Assembly (NCBI GenBank): GCA_021613335.1
Contig: JAJTWR010000013.1
Location: 1-64,000, forward strand
From: Whitmania pigra
Lineage: Eukaryota > Annelida > Clitellata > Hirudinida > Haemopidae
DNA length: 64,000 nucleotides
Direction of reading: 5' to 3'
Below, piece after piece: positions 1 through 12,840 of this stretch. The translations under genes and the position numbers were made by a program. Every line of letters begins with the position of its first letter. Position 1 is the first letter of the stretch. The notes beneath the pieces are model-generated. The model saw nothing but the letters and a program-made list of their open reading frames with translations. It was not told the origin of the DNA and made no database searches.

Positions 1-484
1 CGAGAAGAATGTAGGTCACTGAACTTCATCCCATACTCCTGGCTCCAGGCGCGCAGGACATATTGATTGCATTTATAAATACATTCCACCACTATTTCTT
101 TGACTTGATGAGTGGTCTATAAGCCAGCAATAGGCTTCATCAGGTCGACTCCATCCATGCCGGACACATAATTTAGATTCTCTAGTCTATCACTTTTTCA
201 CAATTTATTTATGCCGTAACTGCCATTACATCAGAGGCGTGAATCTGTGATGTGAAATCTGGCAATGCTCTTGTTTGCTATTTGTGTAGTCTATGTCAAC
301 TCCAACAGTAGATGCAATACGCAATGATGCTGTCAAATGTTCGTCTGTAAGCAGAGATCTTAACTTCGATTGTTCGTTCTAGAAAACGGTTGTGCACACG
401 GTAGGTGTTTCCTGGCGTCCTGTGAAAGATTGATATCCTTGTCTGATGACACAAGTGTTAGAGAAGTTAGGTTAATTGTAGCTT

Positions 485-645
485 CATTTATATAGCGCCA
501 TACGCATAGCGTCAGAGGCGCTTCTTGTAACCATTTATACAGCGCTCCTTCCGCAGGCTGGGTTTCGAACACGACACATTACGACTGTTGCCATTACCGC
601 CGTATGCAGGCACGTAACCCATTCGGCTAACCTGCACGCACATCT
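485..645 (-). repeat. tRNA-derived SINE, copy 1
   Basis: Read on the minus strand, this has a Pol III A-box-like motif (TAGCCGAATGGG, 618-629) and a perfect B-box (GTTCGAAAC, 562-570) at tRNA-like spacing. A tail follows that includes a 'GCGCTATATAAAT' block. The same head and tail recur at 1660-1905, 5074-5180 and 5940-6080, so it is a dispersed family and not a tRNA gene. No cloverleaf can be folded around the boxes with a plausible anticodon arm. Confidence 0.7.
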
Positions 646-1654
646 AACGCAGGTTAGATAGAATGAATGATAAAGAGTTGAGGAAATATAAATCTCAACA
701 ACTGCAGAGAATGTATTTCGTAAGAAGAGATCTAAATAGTGAGAAACTGTTTACGAAAGGGATGATGGCAGAGAAGTGAACAAGAGCGGACCTTGACAAC
801 GCGCGGAGAATTTTTTGATGGTGGTGAAGGAGAATTTAGATCTGATTTGATTGGATGATCTAAGATTGTAAGAGTGGTCTGCAGCGAAAGTTTTATTTCT
901 TGCGCATGGGCTTCGCACACCTCTGAAAAAAGAGATGTCAAACTCCTAGGCGAGACATTCTTGCAGAGGTAAACGACTGGACCGCCGCAGTGGCAAGAGG
1001 CCGGACAAAAACCGACAGGGACATCCGGCTGATCACCAGATGCGGCCCGCCCCCGAAAACGTAAAGAGGTTCAAAGGGCCGAAACTTTGAAGCCAGGGGA
1101 AACTCCTCTGAGGATCCCTGTCGTAGTCAAGGCGGAGTAGCAAGAAACTGAAGATTTGGAAAACATATAATAATAATTGAAGGACAAAGGCAGCAAGTTA
1201 CGTTCATAAATTATAAAATAAATTTATTGTCCGCGAACATTTTGTCATGAATATATGAATTGAAGTCGTATGAAAACGGATAATTATTAATATAGCCAGT
1301 TAACATTGTTACGTTCATTGTTACGTCCGCGGTCGGCCCATTTCTCCCGACAGCACCGCGTCTCGGTCGATGGTTTGGCCCCGTCTCTCAAGACTTCTTT
1401 TGGCTCCTCATGTGCCAGATCCAGAATGAAACCGCTTCAGCGGTATCTTCTTGCTTTTGGGTCCATCGTTAGATCTGCATACTTATCTGCTTTGAGCGCA
1501 TTGCTGTACCGTCAGCTTCGCCGGAATGATGGTATCCGTCGACGGCGATACGAGCACTAGACCCGGCCTCTTGCTACTTTCTATCAGCACTTGGGGGTAG
1601 TGCCTCATCCCTTTCAAGTAGGCTGCGACGGTCCAGTCGTTTGCCTCTGCAAGA
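646..1654. other. Non-coding flank with GC-richer patches
   Basis: No gene is recognised. Two patches (about 960-1130 and 1310-1560) are clearly richer in G+C than the surroundings and look like pieces of old mobile elements. A short ORF at 1306-1560 encodes an Arg/Ser-rich peptide with no family resemblance, and I treat it as chance. Confidence 0.4.
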
Positions 1655-1659
1655 ATCTT

Positions 1660-1905
1660 TCCTTTGGGTTTATTAATTTATATAGCACCCCTAGGCGAAG
1701 GCGCCCCCCGGCGGTGCGAGCTGGGCCGCGAGAGTAACGATCCCGCTTCCACCGCCTTTCGCGGAAACGCAACCCCCTCGGCCAACTCGCACATCTAACC
1801 ATTTGCATAGCGCCAAACCCCGGGTCGCGAATATGACACTTAACGACTGCTGCTTTTGCTGCCGCTAGTAGGACCTCAACCACCTTAGCCAACGAACACA
1901 CCGAT
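1660..1905 (-). repeat. Two adjoining tRNA-derived SINE units
   Basis: On the minus strand two A-box-like motifs occur in succession (TGGCTAAGGTGG near 1880 and TGGCCGAGGGGG near 1780). Each is followed by a degenerate B-box region and a 'GGCGCTAT' tail, the second ending in CTATATAAATTAAT like the other copies. They look like tandem or dimeric members of the SINE family seen at 485-645. They are older and more diverged than that copy. Confidence 0.5.
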
Positions 1906-1992
1906 TCTCTACCGACCTTAATGTTGTTTGACTCACAATAATACTCTACTAATTGAGATCACCAAACAATACCAATTATTACATAACATTGC

Positions 1993-2370
1993 ATGTTAAA
2001 ATTGATCGAGATCATTATGACAACAAGAGTTTATCTCGCAGTGATATTTTTATGTATGTTTCTTCAAGGGGTAAATTCTGCTGGTTTTAAGCCAACTTTA
2101 ATTCTTAAACACATATTTGTGTCTCTTAACATATTGTCCAAACCATTATTCCTCCTCCTGATCTTCATGATAAGTGAATGCACTAGCACAACAGAAATCA
2201 TAAGGAATATAAGTGCAATGAAATTGCCGACAGGATATAGGAGCCGGCTTGCAAGAATTACTGTATCTAAAGATGTACTCCCGTCTCTTTGGCTTGAGAA
2301 GTTCATCCATTTGGTCCAGAGGGTAAGACCCCACAGAAGGTTTCTTGGAAGCCTCTGTTCCATGCTATGA
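1993..2370 (+). CDS. Possible small secreted protein (unrecognised)
   Basis: A 125-codon ORF. An internal Met (about residue 9) starts a textbook signal peptide: short polar start MTTR, hydrophobic core, and an Ala-X-Ala-like end (VNSA). A second hydrophobic stretch follows around residues 45-60, then a basic C-terminal part rich in Arg and Leu with a single Cys near the end. The opposite strand is also open over 2064-2363, so chance cannot be excluded. It lies tail-to-tail with RAB3GAP1. I recognise no family, and part of the middle could be an intron. Confidence 0.25.
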   Translation: MLKLIEIIMTTRVYLAVIFLCMFLQGVNSAGFKPTLILKHIFVSLNILSKPLFLLLIFMISECTSTTEIIRNISAMKLPTGYRSRLARITVSKDVLPSLWLEKFIHLVQRVRPHRRFLGSLCSML

Positions 2371-2633
2371 AAACAGGAAGCAGCTTATATTTGTATATTG
2401 GTTAATACTATAACAAAAAGCTCAAATTCTCTTCAATGTATAAAAAATATATATATTAAATATATACATAATTACATTTAAATATAAATAATTATTATAT
2501 ATAATAATATACATTTTAGATTTACATCTAGAACATTAATTAATAGAATGATACTAAAAAATTACATAATTAGGTAAACAAATATTTTGAATCCTTGGTA
2601 ACATTTTGAGTGGAATTCACCTTATATTTTGCA

Positions 2634-5600
2634 TTATCTATCCACATACCAAAAGTATTGTATCACCTTGCAACCATTGATGAAGAACTTATGAATGATC
2701 TTGCCAAGTTTTGTATTTGAAGGAAGTTCAGTGCTTGATCTCAAAATTGAAGCTTCCCTGAATTGCACAAGATTGCAGACAAATTTCTGAAGCTCAAGGT
2801 CACCAACTGTATGTGAGGGGTCAACATGTCTGAACTTCTTTAACAGGTATTGAGCCTCCGCCATTCTTTGCTCAACAAATGTCAGACGATGAATGAGGTT
2901 CTGTTAATAACACAAAATTGAAAAATAAATCCACTTCTATTCTTATTGAAGAATAGATAATAACTAAGACACTGAAATTGGAAACACATTTTCTTTATCC
3001 ATCCTGTAAAATGTTCATCCAAATATCTGTCACCTTAAACTTCTTGATCCGATCACTGTAATCACAGCCAGGTGTTCCAAGGCTACCAAGGTCCTCCACT
3101 TTACTTTTTATTTCATTGAGGTGATTTATAAGGAAAGGAAGCTGAAGGATCTCAGCTAATGGATTTAAAAATAATGCTAATATTATTGATTTGCAATAGT
3201 TTCAGGCAATGGTACATTGATGCTGCATTACAAATATTAAACATAAGATAACGTTAACAAATTGCTCAAATTAACCTAGATATTAAAACTTAACTTGTAA
3301 TGACATTAAGCAACATCAAACATTCTGATAAACTTACTATGCCCCAAAAGTGTGTTCGCAGTTGAATGTATCAGCATTGGCATGAATCCAAACACCAAAT
3401 CAGAAGGTTTCACAGAAGCTAGCCACAAGAGAGCCTGCAGTTATATGATTGCCCATCATCATCATCTAATCACTAATTAATATTAATTTACATCTAGTCT
3501 TGGTTCCTTTCCAACAGCTTTTGTGAAATAAAAAATAAATAAGTCAAATCAATCTTCACAATCATGTTCATTCCTAGTGCATTGCCAGCTTAACAAAATG
3601 TCTATGGTGACTACTACATTGTTACATTAAATAATTTAAATGAAATCATCACCAGCTTAACATCATCATCAAGAAGTCTCTTCTGCATCCGAGCATTTTT
3701 CTGAAATACCAGTATCGCCTCATCTGATAACTTTATCTTTTGTCTCAGGTGACCCTGATGATGTTAATCATATCATATAATATTTTTATTTTAATTAATT
3801 ATTTTACAAAGTCATGATCCCAATATTTAATAGTCATTAATCATCATGTCTGCAATCCAGCTTGCAGCATTCTTGTGCGGGGGCACTGCATAAATGATAG
3901 CCGATGGATAAACAAAGTGCCTCCATATCCTACTCATATACAGTCAAACCCACTTATCCAAACCTTGGTTAATTTGGTGATCCTATTAAGTCAAAGTTTT
4001 TGAAATGGAATTGCCAAATTCCATTTGTTTTAGAATTTTCTCATCCTCACATTAAGCACTTAGACCATTAAATAAGTTCAGATAAGTGATGCAATGCTAA
4101 GCTTTAAAGCAAGTCAGAAGTGGTTGGATCATTTCAAAGTGGCACAACATTGGCTTCAAAGCAATTTATGGAAAAAGAGTTGTAATCCAACAGGAGCAAG
4201 TGGATTCATGCCTAAAGACTCAAATGCTTACAATTTTGGATACCTATAAGATTCAGAACATTTTTAATGTTGATGAAACTTGTTTTGGAAATGCCTTCCA
4301 GACTCTGATTCTGATTGCTGCAAACATGGATGAAAGCCAAAAACCTCCTTTCTATATTACAGGAAGATCCAAGAATACCATATGCTCCAGGAAGACCAAA
4401 GTTCTTCCAAAGCCAGATGATGACGGCTAGCCAAGAGACTAGATCACAGGATTTCTATTCAGCGCATGGGTTAAAGTGGGACAGGAAGTTCCAAGCATAA
4501 AATTGGAGGTGGCATTGATCCTGTAAAGCTCATCCAGATGTTCCTGATATCGAGGCCATTAAGACCTTGTATCTGAATTTCTTAATGCAAATCATTTAAT
4601 AAAGAAGTTTTGGGCACATGTTATATTGCCGCCAAATTGGTTTTCTGCTATCTCAATCATTCCAATTTCAATGCTAAGTTGACAACATAACTGGATCATA
4701 ACTGTATATGTTCATGTTTGCTTATTAATCATGCACCTGGTTATATCCTTTGTCCATTTCCTCTGTAAAAGCTTCACATGAGCACCAGCTCATAAAGTCC
4801 CCAAGAACGCATCCTGGGTTGACAAATTCAAAGTCCTTCTTATCCGATAGCAAATGGTCAATCAGCCTTTGAACTTTCTTCTTGGATCCACTTGTTGATG
4901 TACCCTCTCTGGAACAGTTTAATGAGGAGTTACTTATCAATTATTAGAATATTCTGAAAATCCCAGCTTTTAAAATATTAATAATCATGCATAATACATT
5001 GATTCATGTTCAAGTCATCTCTGATGCTCTGCAAAGGCACCTTACAAATTACAAATAACTATTATTATTATGGCATGCAGGTTGGCTGAATGGGTTACGT
5101 TCCTGCATGCAGTGGTAATGTGTATTGTTCGAAACCCAGCCTGCACTGCCACAACCACTCTTGGGAAAAATGCTACATAAATTAATTACTTCTATTAAAA
5201 CTATTGAATCCTGATCATATAACACAAACCAACTACATCATGCAAAACATCATTTTAAGATATAAGTCAATAAATATCGCAGAAAATGAAAAATTTGTTA
5301 ACTTTTACCTGGCTTCTGATTGGCCAACACTTTCCTCAGCTAACTGCAAATCAGAAATGTCTATGAATTCTTCACTAGCAATTTCAGCATTATTCTTGAT
5401 ATCAGCTGAAAATGTCAAAAAACAGCATTGATGTTCTCATAAGCTAGGATGATTAATGAATTAATAAGTTACTAGATTCATAGATTGAAGAATCATTTAT
5501 GTTTAGTATTTGTTTGCAACTTTGATTTAGATGCAATTTGTATTTCCCAGTCTTAGTATGAGAATTCATATATATGAATATTTATAAAGTCCATTAACAG

Positions 5601-8600
5601 CATTTAGGGGTGTCTAGCCATTTGTGGTGCACCCTAGGGGTGTTTTGTGGCTGTGAAGCTGGGCTGCCAACAACACATAACAACCATTGTTTTTACCAGC
5701 GCTCACAGAAACCTACATTGAGCCAAATCGCATGCCAAAATGATGCCAATATCAATTGTCTGTGATATCCATTAACAACTGACTAACCGGAAATATCAGT
5801 AATTGGTGATGATGAATCACTGGCTTTCTTGTTCTCAATGAAACTATTCAATACCTGCAAAGATGATTGTTGCATTAAAATCATGAATTAAATAAAAGCA
5901 ATTATGATATTGATCAATAAGCATGAACATCAACTGATATGTTATCATGCTCCTGCATATGGTGGTAATGGCAAAAGTAATGTGTCATGTTCGAAACCAG
6001 CCTGCAATGCTGCCAGCACTTTTCGAAAGGTGACAAAAAGCGCCTCTGGCTCACTGTGCATGGCGTTATATAAATTAACTACAATTACAGCAAATGTAAA
6101 TAAAGTATTACTTGTAGTTTCTGAAGCAGATTTGCATAATCCAAGGTTGTTTTAACAGGTTCCAATCTAAATTCAATGAATAACTGACAGATATATTTGG
6201 GCCAATAAAATCATTTATTAGGTATTTCAATGAATAAATGAAGACTGGATTTTGAAACTAGGGTCAAACATAAATTAAAGCCACTATTACTCCTTAAGCA
6301 ATGAGGAGTTAAAAATCCCTGCATTTTATGCTTTAAAATTAACAATAATCCCAAAAAGTTTTAAAATTGCGAGTAAATACCCTTTAATTTCACAGTTGTT
6401 TTCTACACAATATTTCATCTCCAGAACAAACTCCCCCCATAGCTGATTAACAGCTGCTAGGCCTCCGTGGTACTTGTTGACAATGCACATGCATACTGCC
6501 AATCGGCCAATGAGACTTGAAAGCTGTGCTGACTTGAAGTACTTTGATAGTTCCTAAATTTGTTTCATAAACATTCATGCACATACAAATGAAGCTGTAA
6601 TGAATAATCAATAAGGTACTACTGCATTAGATTACTTTATATGAAAGGAAGAAATTGTCCTCAACTTCATCTTCAACAGTGTTTGTTGCAATGGGGTTAC
6701 CTCCACTTGAATTTTGAGGTGATTGTAACTTTGCATCACAAAACAAGAACTAAAAACAAAAACATGATAAATGTTAACAAAAAAACTGCTACAGCTGCTG
6801 ACAGGTTGGTGTTATGGACTGAAAAATTGCAATTACAATTAGCCCCAGACAAGTGCCTTCAAGCTTCCATTGAAACTGGGACATCACCACATCCAACAAA
6901 TACACAATCTGCTCATGATCCATATCCTCCTCAGACAGTATGTGACCTTGGTGCCCTCATTAAGGAAACTTAATTGGGTGAGTTCCCACAAGGCTAGAAC
7001 AATGAGACCGCAAGAACAAAGGGACCCATTTCTCGCTAATTATTATTTCAATAAAACTTACTGAACATTATTATTTTTCTGAACCTTTATCATTTTTTAG
7101 GACTATTTTTATTTTTTAGGACCTCCTTCACTATTTTAGGACTTTTAAGGACCTGTACGAACCATGCTGCTTATCCAGCACTGATTTGAGGAAATTTCTA
7201 ACAATTGAATGACTTAAATTTTTGTCTAAGCACTCTGTCTATGACTGACTCCAATTTGTGTTAATGACCACTTTTTGATTGTAATAAATAAATAAATAAA
7301 TAAATAATAATTTCATAAAAAATGAAACTTTCTAAAGTTCAAATCACAAACATCCATCCTTACTTGAGGGCCCAATACCAATATTGCAGAAATAGCTTCC
7401 TTGTCAAATGTCACCTTAGTACATATTCAAAAAAATTTTCCAAATGCCACCACTATTGCAACCAACACGTGTATTATTAAACTATCCTCACCATCAGTTA
7501 TCTGAGATGAGACAAAATCATCCTAATCATCACCATCACAACTTACATCAAGAATGGCATTGAGTGATTCAATAGGAATGAATGATTCCTCATGTTTAAG
7601 GATGAGTTTTGAGGTGACCTTCTGGACTTTGGGCTCTATTAAAGCTTTAATGGCCCCCTGGCCTTGGGATGCCTTCACCTCTGAAATGTTTCAAATTGAA
7701 TGATTTACTGAAACAATGAATCATGTAATGACATGTACAATATAAGGCTTGAATAAAAGCAAAAAATATAATTTATTTTAATGAATAAGCAAATGAATAA
7801 AAAATAATGTAATAGGCTTCAGGGTTGATGAGAAAGCAGTAGATGTTGTGTATTTAAGGCATTTGATGAGGTACCACACCATCAATTATAGAAAAAGCTT
7901 ATTTCTATTAATATTTCCTCCCAAAAATTCTTCTCCAAGACTTGTCTCAACAATCAACCAAATCCATAGCTACGTTGGTTCTTTGGTTTGAAAACCTTTT
8001 CCTTTCTGATCAGTCTTTTTATTAAATTGCAGTTTGTGGGTTAATAATATCGAAGTTTCTTTGCATATATATATACTACAGAATCCTTGGAAGCCAATTT
8101 GAACATAGAGGCACCCAATCATAACAAAATAGCCCCATCAATATAGCGGTAAAATTGGTTCATTGTGGATTTTTTACATGTCCTCATGATGAGATTTTAA
8201 ATTTTTTTTTAAATATTTTGTCCTGGGCTATTTTGACTGGGCTGTTTCGTTGCAGGCTGTTATTACAGGTCACTGAACATAGCTAATGATAAGAGGAACA
8301 ACATTGAAGAGCACACATGGCCATATTTAATCACAATGTTCAAATTTGAATCAAAGGAAGCAGAATCATATAAGTTTGCATGCCCTTCTGTGCAAAAAAA
8401 ACTGTGATTGGCATTGGAAGCTTCCATTGGAACTGGGAAATCACCACATCCAAGAATCATCATCAAACTTGAAGAAACATATGAAACGCATGCATCCAGC
8501 ATGTTTCAAAATATGAATTGTTGACAAGTGCACTTAATAGAAAGGTAGACAATGACTATGAGAGCGAACCAAAGAGGAAATTTCCCCAAATAATTCCCCA

Positions 8601-11600
8601 GTCATTTGTCTGACATTGAGCACCTGCCAGCCTAGAACTTAGTTGAAAGTTAACAAACAGTTGTGATTGTGAATAAAAACTAAAAACACTTTCATTAGTT
8701 CAAATGGAAACTTTGACTATACAAGTTATTTATTTGATTAAAGTCTGTTGTATAACTAATATGTTTTGGCCTTTTTATGTTGATTGAATCCACACCAATT
8801 GTCTCTTGGTCTTGAAAACTTTCAGTGGCTTCTTCACACCATGTAAAGTGGGACTTATAATTTCTTGGTCCACAGTCAACAGTGTTTTGCAAGCCCGAGG
8901 TCGGCCCATTCTCTTCCACATCAAAGAACACATCCCGTCAATTCCCCCCACTAATATAGTTCCAATAATCATAATAAAAAAATGGTTATTGTTGTTAGTA
9001 CTATTATTACCGTTGCGACAAATAAAAGCAAATAAACCTTAGTTTGAAGTCTCAGCATAAAAAAGAGTTTTTCCCAGACCAGACCAAGATTACTGGATTT
9101 GCTTGAATGCCATTAAACACCATCCTAGAAGGCTGTCCAATTTGGAAAGGAAAATGGGTACAACATCAATTGAATGAAAGACAGATGGAAAACCGAAAAG
9201 TCGTCAGTCAAATGTTGGTTCAAAAACAAGTAGTGCCAAAAATATGAAATTAGTATTGGCAATAGCAATACCTTTAAAAGAAAGTGCTGGTATTGACATT
9301 GGGAATATAAACTTTTGTTAACAACCTTGTTTACTACTATATTATTAGCTATAACTGACTATACAAACGACTAACCTAACCATTCTTTAGAGGTAACTAT
9401 GAAAGATACCAAATATAACATTACGTTATAATAAGCCTAGTTATTACATCACTATAACACCAACTAATGGAAATTTTAAAAAAAACATAAAGGATCACCT
9501 TTAAAACAAATTCATTCAACAGAATGGCTATTAATTTGTTAAAACCTCAATAAATATGTAACCTACCTCTTTTACGTTTGTATATTCTTCTACATTTCAA
9601 CATTGAAGTTATTTGAGGATTACTTAACAAAGTCCCAGTTTGTGATGAATACAGACTTAGGAACATCGTTAGACAGTCACCTTACAAAGACAATAGCATT
9701 GATAATATTTATATACTAATTATATAGTATAACAGTGAAGCAACATCAATTTAAATAATAAAAGTAATACAACAAATGATAATAAATTCCAAACCCAATG
9801 GAACATCAGATGTATCTATAACTTTAACTCTAACTGACCAATCAGGAGCATCAAGAGGATTCAAAATCCTTTAGTTTCAAATTAAAAAAAGTAATTCATC
9901 AAGAAATCAGCATCAACATCAGTAAACATTAATAAACCCAAACCATTTACTGGTAATGCCACAATCTTTATATTCCAATGGATCTGACCAAGTGGCATGA
10001 AGCTCAAAGTCACTGCAAATGAATAATTTCAAACATTGAAGTGAATGTGCTCTTTGAACATGTGAATAGACATGATTAAATAGAGTGAATGTAAGCTCAC
10101 TTGTGCAGATGTCCATATTCATAAAACGGATAATATTCATCTTTCATCACCTCACAACCAATTGCTGTATATAATAAATTTTATATAAATATTTTTAAAT
10201 ATATCAATTTTAACAATAATATAGACATTGATAATGTCAATAATCATTTTATAGAGAAAATTGTTGGGTGTTTATCATTGTAAAAACTCACTCACCAGTT
10301 CAATCAAGCAACAAGAACATTATTTCAAAACTTAGGATTTATGAAACAACTCCATCCTCAATCTTTATACATGTACTTTAGAGTGCAACTCAAAATTAAT
10401 TTTTTTTTAATTTCATGTGTCCAATCCCCAAACGTGCTCTTAATATAAAAAAGTCTTGCAAATTTTTTATGTATTCTATTAATATTTATTGGTTGCTCAA
10501 TGCTGACAAAGTTTTAAATGATTAGGTTGACAGACAATTTCTTCAAAAATCAATGGTTCAAGTCATTGATTTAAGTCTATTATTGTCTATTATGTGTCTG
10601 GTAGTTCTGAAAATATAGTGTCTAACATCCTTGTCGACTCTGTTGCTGCAGCAATAAGGACAGATTGTTAGGATTTGCAACGTCATGGCAATGTTTTCTG
10701 TCACTTGCAATAGGAGGTACCAGAACTGCTTCTATTCCTCATTTATCACTGCAGTACCACAACCATGGATGACTTCTGATCTGAGTTAGAGACTAGGACT
10801 TCACTTACACACCATGCATCTAGATAATGACTTAATCACTCATTAGGTATAGCTTCAGTCATTTTTTGTAGCTTTATAGCTCACAGAATATGAGATCATT
10901 CTCTGGAGCAGATGAAGTACATGGAAATGTAAATCAGGCCTTCAGACCTTCATTACAAAAGTGGTGAAGCGGCCAAGAGATGACAGCTCATGTATGGTTA
11001 CTTGAAGTTAGGAGTGAAACATATATATTTTAAGGTTGTAAATCAATTTTGCCATACAACTCTCCTAATGGCATGACCTTGGAGGCTGAATGTGTATGCC
11101 TCCAACAAGATTAGCTCCAAGAAATAAAAGTGATGGCTTTTTAGTTCGTTGATAACAATTTTAAATTTTGACCTCATTGAGCGACCAATTAATATTAATA
11201 TATTTAATTGAAAATTAGCAGTTACTAAATATCATAAAAGGAACCACTTCAGAGGGTGGGCAATTCAAAATGTTAAAAATTTTTTTTAGCTCGTGTACTT
11301 GTTTAAAAAATCTCATAAATTGTGTTTGTCACACAGTTTAATGTCAATCATTAAATTTTCAATCAATTTGGGATTAATCTACTAGCAGAAGTATTACTTT
11401 CTTAAGGCAAACCATTACTTGATTACAAATAAAAAATTAACATACAACAGTAGAGTCCTTTGCTTGGATAATCGAATGTTTCATGAAAGGTATAAGTAAG
11501 CCTCGCAGAGACAGCAACTGGTTCATCATTCGGCACATCCTTTTGAATAATAATCTTGGTAATTATGCATAGCAACAATTAAATAGCCTCAAATATTCAT

Positions 11601-12560
11601 AAAAATAGCTGGATAGGCTTTAGCATCCACCGTACCAAAAAAGAATAAAAATCCAAACCCTTAAACATTAGAATCAATATCAAGCTACTTGCATTACTAT
11701 GCAATCATTCAAAAATTATATTAACTATACCAACCCTGTTTCTGAATAAGTCATAAAAGGAACTCATGCAATCAGGATCTCCTCTAAAATGCTCTTTCAT
11801 CAATGTGAAGATAGTCTTGAAACCAGGCCATTCTAATATGCCATTATATATTCTGAACATCTATTCTTCCAAAACACAGGAACATGCCTGAAATGAAATA
11901 TAACAATGATGCTAATATCAAAAAAAACAAAACAAAAAAAAAACAATCATTGAACAACAGAATATTAATCCCACAGCTAATTTATGCATTTACATTTTCA
12001 AGCCAATTTATATGCACCAATCAACCAACTCACCAGCCATTTTTGCAGGCAATTGATGAGAATTCTCTGATCACCCTGTGTGGGTCCTTCAATGCGATTG
12101 AGGATTGGTGTTCTATGACAACAAAATCCTTGAGCCCAAAATATATGTGAAGTGTGTGAGAATCACATCTGGGAAACAGGTTTGATTTGTCCATCATGTC
12201 CAACCATGCCTTTGGAATTTCAGTTGTTTCCTTATTGTCTCCTTTTTTCATTTCTCCTGTTATTTGTTAATTTATTTGGAAGTATTTTAATTTTACTAGC
12301 ATCCAGTAATTCATTTAAATTATATTAAGTGATGTATAAATCAATTAAAAAATCCAAAAAAGTGAGATGTTCCAAAAGCACCTTGACTGTCATCACCACT
12401 TTCTTTTTCCTCAGAGATTCCACATGTCCAGTGTCGAGTCAAAACAAATTTAGCTTCATTCAAATTTAGTGTTTCAACAGATTTATTCCAAGATGGAGAC
12501 CCAGGGGATTGACTGGAAAGTTTCCAACCATGCAAAACACGTTCAATTTCTACACCAAAC
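2634..12560 (-). CDS. RAB3GAP1: Rab3 GTPase-activating protein catalytic subunit (divergent)
   Basis: Catalytic subunit of the Rab3/Rab18 GAP-GEF complex. Exons seen on the minus strand: 12382-12560, 12034-12256, 11735-11860, 11449-11539, 9944-10012, about 9775-9868, 7547-7680, 7364-7414, 6381-6553, 6112-6166, 5788-5854, 5309-5405, 4737-4908, 3653-3754, 3338-3434, 3034-3155 and 2634-2900. Splice phases agree from 7414 down to the stop. Diagnostic stretches: 'HGWKLSS', 'FGLKDFVVIE', 'DAPDWSVRV', 'YHGGLAAVNQLWGEFVLEM', 'NPGCVLGDFMSW', 'KPSDLVFGFMP' and 'GKIIHKFFINGCK'. All fall in the family order. The acidic linker (SEEFIDISDL) is present. The protein stops soon after the IIHK motif, so the long vertebrate C-terminal tail is absent. 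Exon 1 and some exons between 10012-11449 and 7680-9775 were not resolved. The sequence is quite divergent but has no stops in the exons, so I judge it functional. Confidence 0.85.
3941..4640 (+). pseudogene. Tigger/pogo DNA transposon relic in a RAB3GAP1 intron
   Basis: It begins after a TA dinucleotide with CAGTCAAACCCACTTATCCA, typical of the Tigger (pogo, Tc1/mariner superfamily) terminal repeat. Frame-broken transposase pieces follow in order: a DNA-binding part with 'WLDHFK', then 'NIFNVDETCFGNAF' (the first catalytic Asp, as in the NADETG motif), 'ANMDESQKPPFYITGRSKN', and near 4540 'HPDVPDIEAIKTL'. Several frameshifts and stops separate them. I could not find the matching right terminal repeat, so the copy is probably truncated. 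It is antisense to the host gene. Confidence 0.75.
5074..5180 (+). repeat. tRNA-derived SINE, copy in RAB3GAP1 intron
   Basis: A-box TGGCTGAATGGG at 5083-5094 and B-box GTTCGAAAC at 5127-5135, followed by the family tail ending in CTACATAAATTAAT. It lies within the intron between the exons at 4737-4908 and 5309-5405, antisense to the gene. Confidence 0.7.
5940..6085 (+). repeat. tRNA-derived SINE, copy in RAB3GAP1 intron
   Basis: The B-box (GTTCGAAAC, 5989-5997) and the full tail with 'GCGCCTCTGG' and 'GCGTTATATAAATTAA' are intact, while the A-box region is worn. It sits between the exons at 5788-5854 and 6112-6166, ending only about 25 b from the splice donor of the latter. Confidence 0.65.
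7080..7310 (+). repeat. LINE 3' tail with (AATA)n
   Basis: The segment ends with GACTCCAATTTGTGTTAATG and then an (AATA)n run at about 7281-7310. The same block follows a LINE reverse-transcriptase tail at 27072-27095, so this is probably the 3' end of a related non-LTR element. Several GGACCT/TTTTAGGAC repeats precede it (7090-7155). Confidence 0.5.
8263..8545 (+). pseudogene. BED zinc-finger fragment of a hAT-type transposase
   Basis: One frame reads a Cys-x-x-x-Cys segment, then about 25 residues later 'SSNLKKHMKRMHPACF', the second half of a BED zinc finger (Ser-Asn-Leu-Lys-x-His plus His). Stops and frameshifts surround it. A shorter copy of the middle part recurs at about 6868-6900. 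It is intronic to RAB3GAP1 on the opposite strand and is dead transposon sequence. Confidence 0.55.
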
Positions 12561-12840
12561 CTGATATTAACAAAAATAAAACCTCTAAGAAATAGTTTCT
12601 ATTTTGTACATTAAGGGATTAATCCAAACAACGAATTTTTGGAGAAAAAACAAATTTAGAGCCTCAATCAAACCTATCCCAATCGATATCAATCCTGCAA
12701 CGACTTGTGTCATAGAGACCGATATTCTGGAAAACAAATGGCAATTCGTGACGTTGAAAACAAGAACTTTAGAAAGGTCAATAAATTCTGAACAAATAAA
12801 GGTAGAAGCCGTAACGTTAACGTCGGCTTTTCCTTAAAAT

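Noticed and set aside
562..629. tRNA gene
   Set aside because: A- and B-boxes are present but the sequence recurs as a dispersed SINE and no plausible cloverleaf is seen.
1306..1560. 84-codon Arg/Ser-rich ORF
   Set aside because: Lies in a GC-rich repeat-like patch and looks like a chance open frame.
8695..9042. Overlapping ORFs on both strands around 8700-9040
   Set aside because: Considered as a missing RAB3GAP1 exon, but the residues do not fit the family and splice sites are lacking. Probably transposon debris.
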